From positions 18,746,953 to 18,810,952 of the forward strand of contig NC_064036.1 of NCBI RefSeq assembly GCF_932526225.1: DNA of 64,000 nucleotides, read 5' to 3'. The translations under genes were made by a program, and so were the position numbers. The notes beneath the pieces are model-generated. The model was given only the letters and a program-made list of their open reading frames with translations. It was not told the origin of the DNA and ran no database searches. Source of the DNA: Nematostella vectensis. Its lineage: Eukaryota; Cnidaria; Anthozoa; Actiniaria; Edwardsiidae. Of this stretch, positions 51,220-62,677 are shown piece by piece; position 1 is the first letter of the stretch, and every line of letters starts with the position of its first letter.

Positions 51220-51332
51220 ATTGATGTATATTGAAAGGACAATCAACGTAAACTTGGCCAAAATAAAAAAGCAGTGCACCTAAAAAAAAATTTCGAGCCG
51301 GATTCGAACCTGCGATTTAGGGATCACAATTA

Positions 51333-53084
51333 TAAATCTACAGTCCCCCGCTCTACCAACTGAGCTATCGCATGATGGATGTACACGGAAGGAACAATCA
51401 ACGTAACCTTGCCCAAAATAAACAGCAGTGAACATAAAAATAAATCCTTCGAGCCGGATTCGAACCAGCGACCTGGGGATCACAATTATAAATCTACAGT
51501 CCCCCGCTTTACCAACTGTGCTATCGAAGGATGGATGTACGTGGAAAGGACAATTAATGTAAACTTGCCCAAAATAAACAGTATTGCACGTAAAAAAATC
51601 CTTCGAGCAGGATTCGAACCAGCGACCTAGGGATCACAATTATAAATCTACAGTCCCCCGCTCTACAAAACTGAGCTATCGCATGATGGATGTAAATGGA
51701 AAGGACAATCGACAAAACCTTGACTAAAATAAACAGCAGTGAACGTAATAAAAATGCTTCAAGCAGTATTCGAACCAGTGACCTAGGGATCACAGTTATA
51801 AATCTACAGTCTCCAAGGAAATGACATTCCATGTAACCTTGCCCAAAATAAGCAGCAGTGCACGTAAAAGAATCCTTCGAGCCGTATTCGAACCAGCGAC
51901 CTAGGGATCACAATTATAAATCTGCAGTCCCCCGCTCTACAAACCTGAGCTATCGAAGGATGGATGTACATGGAAAGGACAATCAACGTAACCTTGCCCA
52001 AAATAAACAGCAAGGCACCTAAAAACATTGTTCGAGCCGGATTCAAACCAGCAACTTTCGGATCACAATTATATATCTACAGTCTCCAAGGAAAGGACAT
52101 TCCATGTAACCTTGCCCAAAATAAACAGCAGTGCACGTGAAACAATCCTTCGAGCCGGATTCGAACCAGCGACCTAGGGATCACAGTTATAAATCTACAG
52201 TCCCCCGCTCTACCAACTGAGCTATCGAAGGATGGATGTACATTGAAAGGACAATCAACGTAACCTTGCCCAAAATAAACAGCAGTGAACTTAAAAAAAT
52301 CCTTCGAGCCGGATTCGAACCAGCGACCTTGGGATCACAATTATAAATCTACATTCCCCCGATCTACCAACTGAGCTATCGAAGGATGGATGAGCATTGA
52401 AAGGGCAATCAACGTAACCTTGACCAAAATAAACAGCAGTGAACGTAAAAAATTATTCGAGCCGGATTCGAACCAGCAACCTAGGATCAGTCTCCAAGAA
52501 AATGAAATTCCATGTAACATCGCCCAACGTAAAGCGCATGTATAAAACATCCTTTGAGCCGGATTCGAACCAGCGAATGAGGGATCACAATTGTAAATCT
52601 ACAGCCCCCCGCTCTACCAACTGAGCTATCGAAGGATGGATGTACATTGAAAGGACAATCAACGTAACCTTGCCCAAAATAAATCTAAAGTCTCCAAGGA
52701 AAGGACATTCCATGTAACCTTCCCTAAAATAAACAGCAGTGCACGTAACAAAATCCTTGGAGACGGATTCGAACCAGCGACCAAGGGATCACAATTATAA
52801 ATCTACAGTCCCCCGTTCTACCAACTGAGCTATCGAAGGATGGATGTCCATGGAAAGGACAATCAACGTAACCTTGACCAAAATAAACAGCAGTGCACAT
52901 AAAAAATCCTTCATGCCGGATTTTAACCAGCGACCTAGAGATCACAGTCATAAATCTACAGTCTCCAAGGAAAGGACATTTCATGTAACCTTGCCCAAAA
53001 TAAACAGCAGTGCACGTAAAACAATCCTTCGAGCCGGATTCGAACCAGCGACCTAGGGATCACAGTTATAAATCTACAGTCCCC
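51333..53084. repeat. Segment repeated 8,202 bp further on (59.535-61.286 kb)
   Basis: 1.75 kb matches at a constant offset of 8,202 with few substitutions; the right copy ends at an abrupt mid-tRNA join at 61286. Confidence 0.8.
52146..52231 (-). tRNA. tRNA-Tyr(GTA), intron-containing, intact
   Basis: Family 1. Twin of 60348-60433 at offset 8,202. Confidence 0.88.
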
Positions 53085-53177
53085 GCTCTACCAACTGAGC
53101 TATCGAAGGATGGATGTACATTCAAATGACAATCAACGTAACCTTGCCCAAAATAAACAGCAGTGAACGTAAAAAAA

Positions 53178-53263
53178 TCCTTCGAGCCGGATTCGAACCA
53201 GCGACCTAGGGATCACAATTATAAATCTACAGTCCCCCGCTCTACCAACTGAGCTATCGAAGG
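53178..53263 (-). tRNA. tRNA-Tyr(GTA), intron-containing, intact
   Basis: Family 2, first of four successive 878-879-bp repeats that each keep one intact gene. Confidence 0.88.
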
Positions 53264-54055
53264 ATGGATGAGCATTGAAAGGGCAATCAACGTAACCTTG
53301 ACCAAAATAAACAGCAGTGAACGTAAAAAATTCTTCGAGCCGGATTCGAACCAGCAACCTAGGATCAGTCTCCAAGAAAATGAAATTCCATGTAACATTG
53401 CCCAACGTAAAGCGCATGTATAAAACATCCATTGAGCCGGATTCGAACCAGCGAATGAGGGATCACAATTGTAAATCTACAGCCCCCCGCTCTACCAACT
53501 GAGCTATCGAAGGATGGATGTACATTGAAAGGACAATCAACGTAACCTTGCCCAAAATAAATCTAAAGTCTCCAAGGAAAGGACATTCCATGTAACCTTC
53601 CCTAAAATAAACAGCAGTGCACGTAACAAAATCCTTGGAGACGGATTCGAACCAGCGACCAAGGGATCACAATTATAAATCTACAGTCCCCCGTTCTACC
53701 AACTGAGCTATCGAAGGATGGATGTCCATGGAAAGGACAATCAACGTAACCTTGACCAAAATAAACAGCAGTGCACATAAAAAATCCTTCATGCCGGATT
53801 TTAACCAGCGACCTAGAGATCACAGTCATAAATCTACAGTCTCCAAGGAAAGGACATTTCATGTAACCTTGCCCAAAATAAACAGCAGTGCACGTAAAAC
53901 AATCCTTCGAGCCGGATTCGAACCAGCGACCTAGGGATCACAGTTATAAATCTACAGTCCCCGCTCTACCAACTGAGCTATCGAAGGATGGATGTACATT
54001 CAAATGACAATCAACGTAACCTTGCCCAAAATAAACAGCAGTGAACGTAAAAAAA

Positions 54056-54141
54056 TCCTTCGAGCCGGATTCGAACCAGCGACCTAGGGATCACAATAAT
54101 AGATCTACAGTCCCCCGCTCTACCAACTGAGCTATCGAAGG
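54056..54141 (-). tRNA. tRNA-Tyr(GTA), intron-containing, intact
   Basis: Family 2. The intron differs (ATCTATTATTGTG) while the mature sequence is unchanged. Confidence 0.87.
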
Positions 54142-54780
54142 ATGGATGAGCATTGAAAGGGCAATCAACGTAACCTTGACCAAAATAAACAGCAGTGAAC
54201 GTAAAAAATTCTTCGAGCCGGATTCGAACCAGCAACCTAGGATCAGTCTCCAAGAAAATGAAATTCCATGTAACATTGCCCAACGTAAAGCGCATGTATA
54301 AAACATCCATTGAGCCGGATTCGAACCAGCGAATGAGGGATCACAATTGTAAATCTACAGCCCCCCGCTCTATCAACTGAGCTATCGAAGGATGGATGTA
54401 CATTGAAAGGACAATCAACGTAACCTTGCCCAAAATAAATCTAAAGTCTCCAAGGAAAGGACATTCCATGTAACCTTCCCTAAAATAAACAGCAGTGCAC
54501 GTAACAAAATCCTTGGAGACGGATTCGAACCAGCGACCAAGGGATCACAATTATAAATCTACAGTCCCCCGTTCTACCAACTGAGCTATCGAAGGATAGA
54601 TGTCCATGGAAAGGACAATCAACGTAACCTTGACCAAAATAAACAGCAGTGCACATAAAAAATCCTTCATGCCGGATTTTAACCAGCGACCTAGAGATCA
54701 CAGTCATAAATCTACAGTCTCCAAGGAAAGGACATTTCATGTAACCTTGCCCAAAATAAACAGCAGTGCACGTAAAACAA

Positions 54781-54866
54781 TCCTTCGAGCCGGATTCGAA
54801 CCAGCGACCAAGGGATCACAGTTATAAATCTACAGTCCCCCGTTCTACCAACTGAGCTATCGAAGG
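54781..54866 (-). pseudogene. Chimeric tRNA-Tyr copy (family 1 flank and intron, GGAGACGG-class flanking patches)
   Basis: Has CCAAGGG and CCGTTCTACC of the GGAGACGG class but the family 1 acceptor and CACAGTT intron. A second copy lies at 55660-55745, and 63317-63401 is a further mosaic. Confidence 0.7.
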
Positions 54867-54934
54867 ATGGATGTACATTCAAATGACAATCAACGTAACC
54901 TTGCCCAAAATAAACAGCAGTGAACGTAAAAAAA

Positions 54935-55020
54935 TCCTTCGAGCCGGATTCGAACCAGCGACCTAGGGATCACAATTATAAATCTACAGTCCCCCGCTCT
55001 ACCAACTGAGCTATCGAAGG
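54935..55020 (-). tRNA. tRNA-Tyr(GTA), intron-containing, intact
   Basis: Family 2, third of the 878-bp set. Confidence 0.88.
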
Positions 55021-55813
55021 ATGGATGAGCATTGAAAGGGCAATCAACGTAACCTTGACCAAAATAAACAGCAGTGAACGTAAAAAATTCTTCGAGCCGG
55101 ATTCGAACCAGCAACCTAGGATCAGTCTCCAAGAAAATGAAATTCCATGTAACATTGCCCAACGTAAAGCGCATGTATAAAACATCCATTGAGCCGGATT
55201 CGAACCAGCGAATGAGGGATCACAATTGTAAATCTACAGCCCCCCGCTCTATCAACTAAGCTATCGAAGGATGGATGTACATTGAAAGGACAATCAACGT
55301 AACCTTGCCCAAAATAAATCTAAAGTCTCCAAGGAAAGGACATTCCATGTAACCTTCCCTAAAATAAACAGCAGTGCACGTAACAAAATCCTTGGAGACG
55401 GATTCGAACCAGCGACCAAGGGATCACAATTATAAATCTACAGTCCCCCGTTCTACCAACTGAGCTATCGAAGGATAGATGTCCATGGAAAGGACAATCA
55501 ACGTAACCTTGACCAAAATAAACAGCAGTGCACATAAAAAATCCTTCATGCCGGATTTTAACCAGCGACCTAGAGATCACAGTCATAAATCTACAGTCTC
55601 CAAGGAAAGGACATTTCATGTAACCTTGCCCAAAATAAACAGCAGTGCACGTAAAACAATCCTTCGAGCCGGATTCGAACCAGCGACCAAGGGATCACAG
55701 TTATAAATCTACAGTCCCCCGTTCTACCAACTGAGCTATCGAAGGATGGATGTACATTCAAATGACAATCAACGTAACCTTGCCCAAAATAAACAGCAGT
55801 GAACGTAAAAAAA

Positions 55814-55899
55814 TCCTTCGAGCCGGATTCGAACCAGCGACCTAGGGATCACAATTATAAATCTACAGTCCCCCGCTCTACCAACTGAGCTATCGAAGG
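55814..55899 (-). tRNA. tRNA-Tyr(GTA), intron-containing, intact
   Basis: Family 2, fourth of the set. Confidence 0.88.
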
Positions 55900-56641
55900 A
55901 TGGATGAGCATTGAAAGGGCAATCAACGTAACCTTGACCAAAATAAACAGCAGTGAACGTAAAAAATTCTTCGAGCCGGATTCGAACCAGCAACCTAGGA
56001 TCAGTCTCCAAGAAAATGAAATTCCATGTAACATTGCCCAACGTAAAGCGCATGTATAAAACATCCATTGAGCCGGATTCGAACCAGCGAATGAGGGATC
56101 ACAATTGTAAATCTACAGCCCCCCGCTCTATCAACTGAGCTATCGAAGGATGGATGTACATTGAAAGGACAATCAACGTGACCTTGCCCAAAAAAAAAGC
56201 AGTGCATTTAAACAAATTCTTCGAGCCGGATTCGAACCAGCGACCAAGGGATCACAATTATAAATCTACAGTCCCTCGTTCTACTAACTGAGCTATCGAA
56301 GGATGGATGTCCATGGAAAGGACAATCAACGTAACCTTGACCAAAATAAACAGCAGTGCACATAAAAAATCCTTCAAGCCGGATTTTAACCAGCGACCTA
56401 GAGATCACAGTCATAAATCTACAGTCTCCAAGGAAAGGACATTTCATGTAACCTTGCCCAAAATAAACAGCAGTGCACGTAAAACAATCCTTCGAGCCGG
56501 ATTCGAACCAGCGACCTAGGGATCACAGTTATAAATCTACAGTCCCCCGCTCTACCAACTAAGCTATCGAAGAATGGATGTATATTGAAAGGACTATCAA
56601 CGTAACCTTGCCCAAAATAAACAGCAGTGAACGTAAAAAAA

Positions 56642-56727
56642 TCCTTCGAGCCGGATTCGAACCAGCGACCTAGGGATCACAATTATAAATCTACAGTCCC
56701 CCGCTCTACCAACTGAGCTATCGAAGG
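56642..56727 (-). tRNA. tRNA-Tyr(GTA), intron-containing, intact
   Basis: Family 2, at 828 bp from 55814: the spacing shifts from the 878-bp to the 828-bp repeat here. Confidence 0.88.
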
Positions 56728-57469
56728 ATGGATGAGCATTGAAAGGGCAATCAACGTAACCTTGACCAAAATAAACAGCAGTGAACGTAAAAAATTCTTC
56801 GAGCCGGATTCGAACCAGCAACCTAGGATCAGTCTCCAAGAAAATGAATATCCATGTAACATTGCCCAACGTAAAGCGCATGTATAAAACATCCATTGAG
56901 CCGGATTCGAACCAGCGAATGAGGGATCACAATTGTGAATCTACAGCCCCCCGCTCTATCAACTGAGCTATCGAAGGATGGATGTACATTGAAAGGACAA
57001 TCAACGTGACCTTGCCCAAAAAAAAAGCAGTGCATTTAAACAAATTCTTCGAGCCGGATTCGAACCAGCGACCAAGGGATCACAATTATAAATCTACAGT
57101 CCCTCGTTCTACCAACTGAGCTATCGAAGGATGGATGTCCATGGAAAGGACAATCAACGTAACCTTGACCAAAATAAACAGCAGTGCACATAAAAAATCC
57201 TTCAAGCCGGATTTTAACCAGCGACCTAGAGATCACAGTCATAAATCTACAGTCTCCAAGGAAAGGACATTTCATGTAACCTTGCCCAAAATAAACAGCA
57301 GTGCACGTAAAACAATCCTTCGAGCCGGATTCGAACCAGCGACCTAGGGATCACAGTTATAAATCTACAGTCCCCCGCTCTACCAACTAAGCTATCGAAG
57401 AATGAATGTATATTGAAAGGACTATCAACGTAACCTTGCCCAAAATAAACAGCAGTGAACGTAAAAAAA

Positions 57470-57555
57470 TCCTTCGAGCCGGATTCGAACCAGCGACCTA
57501 GGGATCACAATTATAAATCTACAGTCCCCCGCTCTACCAACTGAGCTATCGAAGG
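57470..57555 (-). tRNA. tRNA-Tyr(GTA), intron-containing, intact
   Basis: Family 2, second 828-bp repeat. Confidence 0.88.
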
Positions 57556-57778
57556 ATGGATGTATATTGAAAGGACAATCAACGTAAACTTGGCCAAAAT
57601 AAAAAAGCAGTGCACCTAAAAAAAAATTTCGAGCCGGATTCGAACCAGCGATTTAGGGATCACAATTATAAATCTACAGTCCCCCGCTCTACCAACTGAG
57701 CTATCGCATGATGGATGTACATGGAAGGAACAATCAACGTAACCTTGCCCAAAATAAACAGCAGTGAACATAAAACAA

Positions 57779-57864
57779 TCCTTCGAGCCGGATTCGAACC
57801 AGCGACCTGGGGATCACAGTTATAAATCTACAGTCCCCCGCTCTACCAACTGAGCTATCGAAGG
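57779..57864 (-). tRNA. tRNA-Tyr(GTA), intron-containing, intact, strengthened anticodon stem
   Basis: Family 1 intron and terminator. T43 is replaced by C, so pair 27-43 becomes G-C (GGGGA/TCCCC) instead of the G-U seen elsewhere. Confidence 0.86.
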
Positions 57865-57933
57865 ATGGATGTACATTGAAAGGACAATCAACGTAACCTT
57901 GCCCAAAATAAACAGCAGTGAACGTAAAAAAAA

Positions 57934-58019
57934 TCCTTCGAGCCGGATTCGAACCAGCGACCTAGGGATCACAATTATAAATCTACAGTCCCCCGCTCTA
58001 CCAACTGAGCTATCGAAGG
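57934..58019 (-). tRNA. tRNA-Tyr(GTA), intron-containing, intact
   Basis: Family 2 with a T8 terminator; adjacent to 57779-57864. Confidence 0.88.
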
Positions 58020-58610
58020 ATGGATGAGCATTGAAAGAGCAATCAACGTAACCTTGACCAAAATAAACAGCAGTCAACGTAAAAAATTCTTCGAGCCGGA
58101 TTCGAACCAGCAACCTAGGATCAGTCTCCAAGAAAATAAAATTCCATGTAACATTGCCCAACGTAAAGCTCATGTATAAAACATCCTTTGAGCTGGATTC
58201 GAACCAGCGAATGAGGGATCACAATTGTAAATCTACAGCCCCCCGCTCTACCAACTGAGCTATCGAAGGATGGATGTACATTGAAAGGACAATCAACGTG
58301 ACCTTGCCCAAAATAAAAAAGCAGTGCATTTAAAAAAAAGTCTTCGAGCCGGATTCGAACCAGCGACCAAGGGATCACAATTATAAATCTACAGTCCCCC
58401 GTTCTACCAACTGAGCTATCGAAGGATGGATGTCCATGGAAAGGACAATCAACGTAACCTTGACCAAAATAAACAGCAGTGCACATAAAAAATCCTTCAA
58501 GCCGGATTTTAACCAGCGACCTAGAGATCACAGTCATAAATCTACAGTCTCCAAGGAAAGGACATTTCATGTAACCTTGCCCATAATAAACAGCAGTGCA
58601 CGTAAAACAA

Positions 58611-58696
58611 TCCTTCGAGCCGGATTCGAACCAGCGACCTAGGGATCACAATTATAAATCTACAGTCCCCCGCTCTACCAACTGAGCTATCGAAGA
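58611..58696 (-). tRNA. tRNA-Tyr(GTA), near-intact
   Basis: Family 1 flank with the family 2 intron; C1 changed to T gives a U-G first acceptor pair. Confidence 0.68.
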
Positions 58697-60347
58697 ATGG
58701 ATGAGCATTGAAAGGGCAATCAACGTAACCTTGACCAAAATAAACAGCAGTGAACGTAAAAAATTCTTCGAGCCGGATTCGAACCAGCAACCTAGGATCA
58801 GTCTCCAAGAAAATGAAATTCCATGTAACATTGCCCAACGTAAAGCGCATGTATAAAACATCCATTGAGCCGGATTCGAACCAGCGAATGAGGGATCACA
58901 ATTGTAAATCTACAGCCCCCCGCTCTATCAACTGAGCTATCGAAGGATGGATGTACATTGAAAGGACAATCAACGTAACCTTGCCCAAAATAAATCTAAA
59001 GTCTCCAAGGAAAGGACATTCCATGTAACCTTCCCTAAAATAAACAGCAGTGCACGTAACAAAATCCTTGGAGACGGATTCGAACCAGCGACCAAGGGAT
59101 CACAATTATAAATCTACAGTCCCCCGTTCTACCAACTGAGCTATCGAAGGATAGATGTCCATGGAAAGGACAATCAACGTAACCTTGACCAAAATAAACA
59201 GCAGTGCACATAAAAAATCCTTCATGCCGGATTTTAACCAGCGACCTAGAGATCACAGTCATAAATCTACAGTCTCCAAGGAAAGGACATTTCATGTAAC
59301 CTTGCCCAAAATAAACAGCAGTGCACGTAAAACAATCCTTCGAGCCGGATTCGAACCAGCGAATGAGGGATCACAATTGTAAATCTACAGCCCCCCGCTC
59401 TACCAACTGAGCTATCGAAGGATGGATGTACATTGAAAGGACAATCAACGTGACCTTGCCCAAAATAAAAAAGCAGTGCATTTAAAAAAAGTCTTCGAGC
59501 CGGATTCGAACCAGCGACCAAGGGATCACAATTATAAATCTACAGTCCCCCGCTCTACCAACTGAGCTATCGCATGATGGATGTACACGGAAGGAACAAT
59601 CAACGTAACCTTGCCCAAAATAAACAGCAGTGAACATAAAAATAAATCCTTCGAGCCGGATTCGAACCAGCGGCCTGGGGATCACAATTATAAATCTACA
59701 GTCCCCCGCTTTACCAACTGTGCTATCGAAGGATGGATGTACGTGGAAAGGACAATTAATGTAAACTTGCCCAAAATAAACAGTATTGCACGTAAAAAAA
59801 TCCTTCGAGCAGGATTCGAACCAGCGACCTAGGGATCACAATTATAAATCTACAGTCCCCCGCTCTACAAAACTGAGCTATCGCATGATGGATGTAAATG
59901 GAAAGGACAATCGACAAAACCTTGACTAAAATAAACAGCAGTGAACGTAATAAAAATGCTTCAAGCAGTATTCGAACCAGTGACCTAGGGATCACAGTTA
60001 TAAATCTACAGTCTCCAAGGAAATGACATTCCATGTAACCTTGCCCAAAATAAGCAGCAGTGCACGTAAAAGAATCCTTCGAGCCGTATTCGAACCAGCG
60101 ACCTAGGGATCACAATTATAAATCTGCAGTCCCCCGCTCTACAAACCTGAGCTATCGAAGGATGGATGTACATGGAAAGGACAATCAACGTAACCTTGCC
60201 CAAAATAAACAGCAAGGCACCTAAAAACATTGTTCGAGCCGGATTCAAACCAGCAACTTTCGGATCACAATTATATATCTACAGTCTCCAAGGAAAGGAC
60301 ATTCCATGTAACCTTGCCCAAAATAAACAGCAGTGCACGTAAAACAA

Positions 60348-60433
60348 TCCTTCGAGCCGGATTCGAACCAGCGACCTAGGGATCACAGTTATAAATCTAC
60401 AGTCCCCCGCTCTACCAACTGAGCTATCGAAGG
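60348..60433 (-). tRNA. tRNA-Tyr(GTA), intron-containing, intact
   Basis: Family 1. Twin of 52146 (8,202 bp left) and of 61442 (1,094 bp right). Confidence 0.88.
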
Positions 60434-61441
60434 ATGGATGTACATTGAAAGGACAATCAACGTAACCTTGCCCAAAATAAACAGCAGTGAACTTAAAAAA
60501 ATCCTTCGAGCCGGATTCGAACCAGCGACCTTGGGATCACAATTATAAATCTACATTCCCCCGATCTACCAACTGAGCTATCGAAGGATGGATGATCATT
60601 GAAAGGGCAATCAACGTAACCTTGACCAAAATAAACAGCAGTGAACGTAAAAAATTATTCGAGCCGGATTCGAACCAGCAACCTAGGATCAGTCTCCAAG
60701 AAAATGAAATTCCATGTAACATCGCCCAACGTAAAGCGCATGTATAAAACATCCTTTGAGCCGGATTCGAACCAGCGAATGAGGGATCACAATTGTAAAT
60801 CTACAGCCCCCCGCTCTACCAACTGAGCTATCGAAGGATGGATGTACATTGAAAGGACAATCAACGTAACCTTGCCCAAAATAAATCTAAAGTCTCCAAG
60901 GAAAGGACATTCCATGTAACCTTCCCTAAAATAAACAGCAGTGCACGTAACAAAATCCTTGGAGACGGATTCGAACCAGCGACCAAGGGATCACAATTAT
61001 AAATCTACAGTCCCCCGTTCTACCAACTGAGCTATCGAAGGATGGATGTCCATGGAAAGGACAATCAACGTAACCTTGACCAAAATAAACAGCAGTGCAC
61101 ATAAAAAATCCTTCATGCCGGATTTTAACCAGCGACCTAGAGATCACAGTCATAAATCTACAGTCTCCAAGGAAAGGACATTTCATGTAACCTTGCCCAA
61201 AATAAACAGCAGTGCACGTAAAACAATCCTTCGAGCCGGATTCGAACCAGCGACCTAGGGATCACAGTTATAAATCTACAGTCCCAAAAATGCCCAAAAT
61301 AAACAGCAAGGCACCTAAAAACATTGTTCGAGCCGGATTCAAACCAGCAACTTTCGGATCACAATTATATATCTACAGTCTCAAAGGAAAGGACATTCCA
61401 TGTAACCTTGCCCAAAATAAACAGCAGTGCACGTAAAACAA

Positions 61442-61527
61442 TCCTTCGAGCCGGATTCGAACCAGCGACCTAGGGATCACAGTTATAAATCTACAGTCCC
61501 CCGCTCTACCAACTGAGCTATCGAAGG
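61442..61527 (-). tRNA. tRNA-Tyr(GTA), intron-containing, intact
   Basis: Family 1, second copy of 60348-60433. Confidence 0.88.
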
Positions 61528-62320
61528 ATGGATGTACATTGAAAGGACAATCAACGTAACCTTGCCCAAAATAAACAGCAGTGAACTTAAAAAAATCCTT
61601 CGAGCCGGATTCGAACCAGCGACCTTGGGATCACAATTATAAATCTACATTCCCCCGATCTACCAACTAAGCTATCGAAGGATGGATGAGCATTGAAAGG
61701 GCAATCAACGTAACCTTGACCAAAATAAACAGCAGTGAACGTAAAAAATTATTCGAGCCGGATTCGAACCAGCAACCTAGGATCAGTCTCCAAGAAAATG
61801 AAATTCCATGTAACATCGCCCAACGTAAAGCGCATGTATAAAACATCCTTTGAGCCGGATTCGAACCAGCGAATGAGGGATCACAATTGTAAATCTACAG
61901 CCCCCCGCTCTACCAACTGAGCTATCGAAGGATGGATGTACATTGAAAGGACAATCAACGTAACCTTGCCCAAAATAAATCTAAAGTCTCCAAGGAAAGG
62001 ACATTCCATGTAACCTTCCCTAAAATAAACAGCAGTGCACGTAACAAAATCCTTGGAGACGGATTCGAACCAGCGACCAAGGGATCACAATTATAAATCT
62101 ACAGTCCCCCGTTCTACCAACTGAGCTATCGAAGGATGGATGTCCATGGAAAGGACAATCAACGTAACCTTGACCAAAATAAACAGCAGTGCACATAAAA
62201 AATCCTTCATGCCGGATTTTAACCAGCGACCTAGAGATCACAGTCATAAATCTACAGTCTCCAAGGAAAGGACATTTCATGTAACCTTGCCCAAAATAAA
62301 CAGCTGTGCACGTAAAACAA

Positions 62321-62406
62321 TCCTTCGAGCCGGATTCGAACCAGCGACCTAGGGATCACAATTATAAATCTACAGTCCCCCGCTCTACCAACTGAGCTAT
62401 CGAAGG
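62321..62406 (-). tRNA. tRNA-Tyr(GTA), intron-containing, intact
   Basis: Family 1 3' flank (TTG+TTTT) but the family 2 intron ATTTATAATTGTG, the reciprocal hybrid of 8834-8919. Confidence 0.87.
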
Positions 62407-62591
62407 ATGGATGAGCATTGAAAGGGCAATCAACGTAACCTTGACCAAAATAAACAGCAGTGCACATAAAAAATCCTTCATGCCGGATTTTAACCAGCGA
62501 CCTAGAGATCACAGTCATAAATCTACAGTCTCCAAGGAAAGGACATTTCATGTAACCTTGCCCAAAATAAACAGCAGTGAACGTAAAAAAA

Positions 62592-62677
62592 TCCTTCGAG
62601 CCGGATTCGAACCAGCGACCTAGGGATCACAATTATAAATCTACAGTCCCCCGCTCTACCAACTGAGCTATCGAAGG
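62592..62677 (-). tRNA. tRNA-Tyr(GTA), intron-containing, intact
   Basis: Family 2, T7 terminator; last fully paired copy in the window. Confidence 0.88.

Larger units (their letters stand above)
52739..56200. repeat. 878-bp higher-order repeat, four periods
   Basis: Starts at 52739, 53617, 54495 and 55374. Order on the plus strand: GGAGACGG copy, 5'-less unit, family 1 slot, intact family 2 gene, short remnant, CATTC copy, fusion unit. Copies are almost identical, so they arose recently or are homogenised. Confidence 0.85.
56200..57560. repeat. 828-bp higher-order repeat
   Basis: Corresponding units at 56307 and 57135 (period 828). It lacks the fusion unit and uses the GTGCATTT spacer instead, which explains the shorter period. 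The same period occurs at 35.84-37.5 and 40.6-42.3 kb. Confidence 0.75.
60198..62380. repeat. 1,094-bp tandem duplication
   Basis: About 60.20-61.286 kb is repeated at 61.29-62.38 kb; the seam is CAGTCCC joined to AAAAATGCCC at about 61286. Confidence 0.8.
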
